NCBI GenBank assembly: GCA_003568945.1
Contig: BDIP01000252.1
Coordinates: 1 to 23,612 of the forward strand
Source: Kipferlia bialata
Taxonomy: Eukaryota; Fornicata
Direction of reading: 5' to 3'
Length of the DNA stretch: 23,612 bases
Positions 20,366 through 23,612 of this stretch are shown here, in pieces (position 1 is the stretch's first letter; each line of letters starts with the position of its first letter). Position numbers and translations under genes: made by a program. The notes under the pieces are model-generated. The model worked only from the letters and a program-made list of their open reading frames with translations. It ran no database searches and was not told the origin of the DNA.

Positions 20366-20700
20366 GTTATCGGCAGGGCTGCTCCCTCTGTCTGGTTGAC
20401 ACAGGTAGAGAGACTCAGTCTGTCCCTACATCGGTTCGGCGGATGCGTTCTATCTGACGCTCCCACGGGTCGCTAACGTGACACCACTGTATGTACCTAC
20501 AGTTACGTGACATAATGACATGCCACGATATACCATGTGTATGTGGCATTGACAGCGAAGTCCGACCTGCCCACAAGTGGCAGAGCCTCTGCAAACATCG
20601 AGGGTGACAGCACTCAACCACGCAGCCATCCCAGAGGACCATGCCTCCATTGGTGTATGGCTCCACTGGTGTATGCCTAGGTCTGTATCTCTGTCTATGC

Positions 20701-23466
20701 CTAGGACTGGTGGAAGGGCAGGGGCGGGTGGGCCTCTGGTATGGGTGCAGAGAGGGCCTTGGCAGCTCGAACATGCCTCAGTCTCTCCCGGTCCCTTGGG
20801 TGAGGCTGACAGTGATGGAAGAGAAGAAGCACCAGGTACCTATATACATCGTCCTCCAGGGCGTCGTTGGAGCTGACCAGCTTGGCGTAGAGAGTGAGCC
20901 ACTGCTCAGAGTCCTTGATGTGCTGGTCCCTGAGGGGTCAGAGAGAGAGAGGCTGGGAGAGACACGCACCGAGAGTGAGAGTGAGTATGGCCGCACCTGA
21001 ACCCTGCGAATGCCTCAGCCTCAGAGTGCAGTCTCTGGCTAGTCTTCTTGACGCGGTAGAGAGAGTGTGCGATCCAGCGGATATGGTCCCGTATGGCCTG
21101 GGATATGCGTGTGACTGTGCTACAGAGGGCAGCCTCGGTCTCAAACACCTAGGGGTAAGGGGGTAAAGAGAGAGGGGAGGACACACAATGAATTGGTTGC
21201 AGGGCCTGGTACCTCTATGGGAGGGAAGGAGAGCCCAAACGACACACTCTTGGGCGGGGACACCACTCGTTCTGTCTCTCTGTCCCTCTCCTTCTCCTTC
21301 TCCTTCTCTCTCTCTCTCTGCTCTGTGGCCCCAGGGGTAGAGTGCACAGTCACCATAGCCTGGCATGGGAAGAGAGGGAGGGGTATGTAACTCGACAACT
21401 AACACGGTACCCGAAATATACCTTTGGGAATAGGGGACCTCCCAGAATACGCCTCACCACCTGACCGATATCGAGGAGGGGGGGTGTCCCTAGGTCCTGG
21501 GGTCAGACACAAGAGGCCTCTAGACAATAGGCCAATGAAAGGAATTACCAAGAGTAAGGAATCACAATACTTTGGCAGAGATATGGCAGGATATGGCCCA
21601 TGTACCTCTCTGTCCTCTAGGATGTCGTCTATGAGGTCATAGCACTCATTGTACACCTCGCTCGCTGCTATGTCGGCATAGTAGTCGTCTATCTGACATG
21701 TGAGATGTACATATACAAATGTATATACAAACGAGAGATATGTACAGTGAAATAGGCAGTGACTCAAGTGACGAGAGACAAGGTGTACATAGGTGTGATA
21801 CCTCCTCTGTCGCTGCATCACAGACGTCGTCCACCCTGTCCTGCCCCCTTGCTGTCTCCAGGGCATGGACCAGGGCCGAGGTGGCCCTGAGTGAGGGAGG
21901 GGGGGGGGGGGGATATATGCACTATAATGTGTTAATGCATACAGCCTCGCCAAACGACATTGCATTGATACACAGGACACTTCAGATACTTCCTCTGCGG
22001 AAGAGTGTCAATGTGACAACAGACCCACCTGTATATCTGCAGCAGTGACGCATAGAGAGACGCAATCTGTGCTGGCTGCACGTTGTTGGGGTCCGAGAGT
22101 GAGATAGATGCCGCAGTCTCCTCACAAGAGTCGCGGCCATCCCTATCCCTATCCTTCCCGTCTCTCTCTCTCTCTCTCTCTCTCCGATTCCTGTTCCGCT
22201 GCCCTTGGGGCGTGGACCCGTCCCTCTCCTTCCCTGTGGCACTGCGGTTTCTCTTTGTGGGGGTGACTGACTCTCTCTCTGCTTTCCCGCTCTCCCTCTC
22301 TCTCTTGTGCTCCAGTATCCGCATGGCACTCAGCAGCCCATCCTGGGCAGTCTCTCCCCCTCTCCCCCTCTCACCCGCTCTCCCACTCACAGGAGAGTCC
22401 GACGGGTATCTCTCGGCCTCCTCTTCTCTCTCTCTCTCCTGGTCCTCTCTCTCCTGCTTTGCAATCACCTCCCGCACCTGCCTAGCGTGACGGGCCTTCT
22501 CTGGTGGTGAGACCGAGAGGTGTAGAGACAGGGAAAGAGGTAGGTACAGGGGACAAGGACCCAGTCCACTGACACAGGTGACACCACCCACCTGCTCTGA
22601 GTGCCCTCTGCAGAGCCACCACAGACCTGGTACCCACAGCTGGGCCACTGTCCCCATGAGTAGGGGCACTGGGGTGGGTGGGTGGGAGAGAGAGAGAGAG
22701 AGAAAGGATATATACAGAGAGACACGGTATCAGGAGGAACACATACCGAAGCTTAGCATTCCGGACGCGCTGTGCATATTGTAGGAGAAGCAGGGTCTGG
22801 GGAATGGATCTGGGGTGAGTAATGACGACATATATAGATAGGGGGGATATTTATATACATATATTAATATAGTTACAAAGAGAAAGCGCAGCCCGTGACA
22901 TGTGATATACCTAGCGCTTGGGGATATGGAGAGACAGAATGCCACTCTGGCGCCAGAGAGGAGTGCCGGGGCCAGGGCCTGGTATTAGAAAGCAAATAGT
23001 GGCGTATTCAATGAGTCCCTCTGGATACAAGTACACCACCACGCACCTTTGTGAGTGAGCTCTCTCTGACGGGGGTCCTCTTCCCACTGAGGCTGGACAG
23101 GACCCGGGACAGGGCGCTGAGCCCGTCGGAGTTGGCACGGCCACTGCCTAAGGGTAAGAGACAGGGAGAGACTGTGTGAGACGTGACGCCTGCAGAGAAC
23201 GCACCTAGCTCTGCAAGGACCAGCTCCCCCTCGCCCCCCTGGGGCCTGGCATACACCAGCAGGTGCCCTAGGGGTGGGGGTGTGGGCATGCGGGACCGGG
23301 ACATCGGACTCTTCCTGCAGGGTGAGACAATGTGTATGGGACAGAGCCCGGCAAACACTGAGGATGCACCCCTTCGCCTCCGGGTGCCCTACCTGAGGCT
23401 CGCCTCGTTCTCTGTCACGTGTCTGGCCACCAGCGTGTCTAGCCACCCGTCCAGAATGGACAGGGC
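20701..23466 (-). CDS. Divergent kinesin-like protein, 5' partial
   Basis: Probably a microtubule-associated kinesin-family protein. Thirteen exons in coding order on the minus strand: 23466-23393, 23314-23205, 23147-23047, 22978-22911, 22809-22747, 22668-22592, 22500-22029, 21886-21802, 21692-21606, 21359-21213, 21148-20997, 20929-20848, 20805-20701. They give 540 residues in frame to TAG. The first 130 or so match the C-terminal half of a motor domain: GHLLVYAR, LVLAEL, LSALSRVLSSLSGKRTPVRE, SSLTKAL, CLSISPSA, and the neck-proximal TLLLLQYAQRVRNAKL. The P-loop half is outside the window. The switch regions are degenerate: SRSRM stands where SSRSH is expected, and AELGSGR replaces DLAGSER. 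The tail holds Arg/Glu-rich and Lys/Glu-rich helices (22029-22500, 21213-21359) and a helical stretch VFETEAALCSTVTRISQAIR. The kinesin family is likely. The subfamily is not assignable. Confidence 0.8.
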
Positions 23467-23612
23467 CTGAGGTGGGAGATATATATGAGAGACATGACAC
23501 GGGAGATACAGACATGACCTGACATGACAGGATGCGCAGAGCACCCCATATTCAGTTCAGCCCCCCCCCCCCTCCACTATAAACTCAGATGCGTCCTACC
23601 TTACCCACCGTT
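23467..23612 (-). other. Intron of the kinesin-like gene at the window edge
   Basis: Read on the minus strand, this begins near GTGGGTAAGG at the window end and runs to an acceptor ACCTCAG just before the first readable exon. It holds a run of 12 C on the plus strand at about 23560 and CATGACA/ACATGAC short repeats. No coding sequence is supported. Confidence 0.6.

Larger units (their letters stand above)
18791..20700. other. 1.9-kb intergenic region between convergent DNAAF10 and kinesin genes
   Basis: The longest stretch without a recognised gene. It is richer in A+T than the exons. From 19196 to 19973 it carries at least nine short perfect hairpins. From 20036 to about 20365 the minus strand has an unexplained ORF. 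At 20640-20700 there are short direct repeats (CCTAGGCATA twice and a tandem GGTGTATG unit). No tRNA or rRNA was recognised. Confidence 0.6.

Noticed and set aside
1-23612. Mobile elements, virus-like elements and CRISPR arrays
   Set aside because: No transposase, reverse transcriptase, integrase, capsid, terminal repeat pair or spaced direct-repeat array was seen. The repeats found are microsatellites, minisatellites and palindromes.

Overview
This window is nuclear DNA from an intron-rich eukaryote, almost certainly a free-living protist. Seven protein genes lie in 23.6 kb. Six of them are cut by short introns, mostly about 45 to 230 nt. I placed 78 complete coding introns by reading-frame continuity and homology, and every reconstructed coding sequence keeps frame with no internal stop. 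The introns end in a strong YTNACCCYAG-type motif, so the likely branch site sits only a few bases from the acceptor. Extended 3' splice motifs of this kind are known from metamonads. With the GC-rich codon choice and Arg-Glu-rich low complexity, this makes a Carpediemonas-like fornicate such as Kipferlia bialata my best guess, but that is inference and not proven here.

Layout. 56-2549 (+): C-terminal two thirds or more of the tRNA pseudouridine synthase PUS3/DEG1, whose 5' end is outside the window. 2807-11511 (+): a 28-exon, 2093-residue SEC16, the scaffold of ER exit sites. 11649-13166 (+): a diadenosine tetraphosphate phosphorylase of the HIT superfamily. 13167-14040: intergenic, with an assembly gap at 13508-13558 and a long hairpin. 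14041-14670 (+): ribosomal protein uL16/RPL10, with no intron in its coding region. 14873-16187 (-): proteasome subunit beta type 1 (beta6). 16325-18790 (+): DNAAF10/WDR92, a WD40 co-chaperone adaptor for dynein assembly. 18791-20700: a 1.9-kb gene-poor stretch full of short perfect hairpins, with one unexplained ORF. 20701-23466 (-): the C-terminal part of the motor plus the tail of a divergent kinesin-like protein, whose 5' end is outside the window.

The genes are unrelated housekeeping and cytoskeletal genes and do not form a pathway. PUS3, SEC16, the phosphorylase and uL16 lie head to tail. uL16 and PSMB1 converge, PSMB1 and DNAAF10 diverge from a 137-bp shared upstream region, and DNAAF10 and the kinesin converge. 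DNAAF10 suggests a cell with motile flagella.

I recognised no mobile element, virus-like element, CRISPR array, tRNA or rRNA. The most interesting signals are the compact branch-site/acceptor motif, a family of 13-21-nt perfect palindromes concentrated between genes (two with the same core lie between the convergent uL16 and PSMB1 genes), a 0.8-kb cluster of at least nine such hairpins, a kinesin with degraded nucleotide-sensing loops, and repeated short linear motifs in SEC16.
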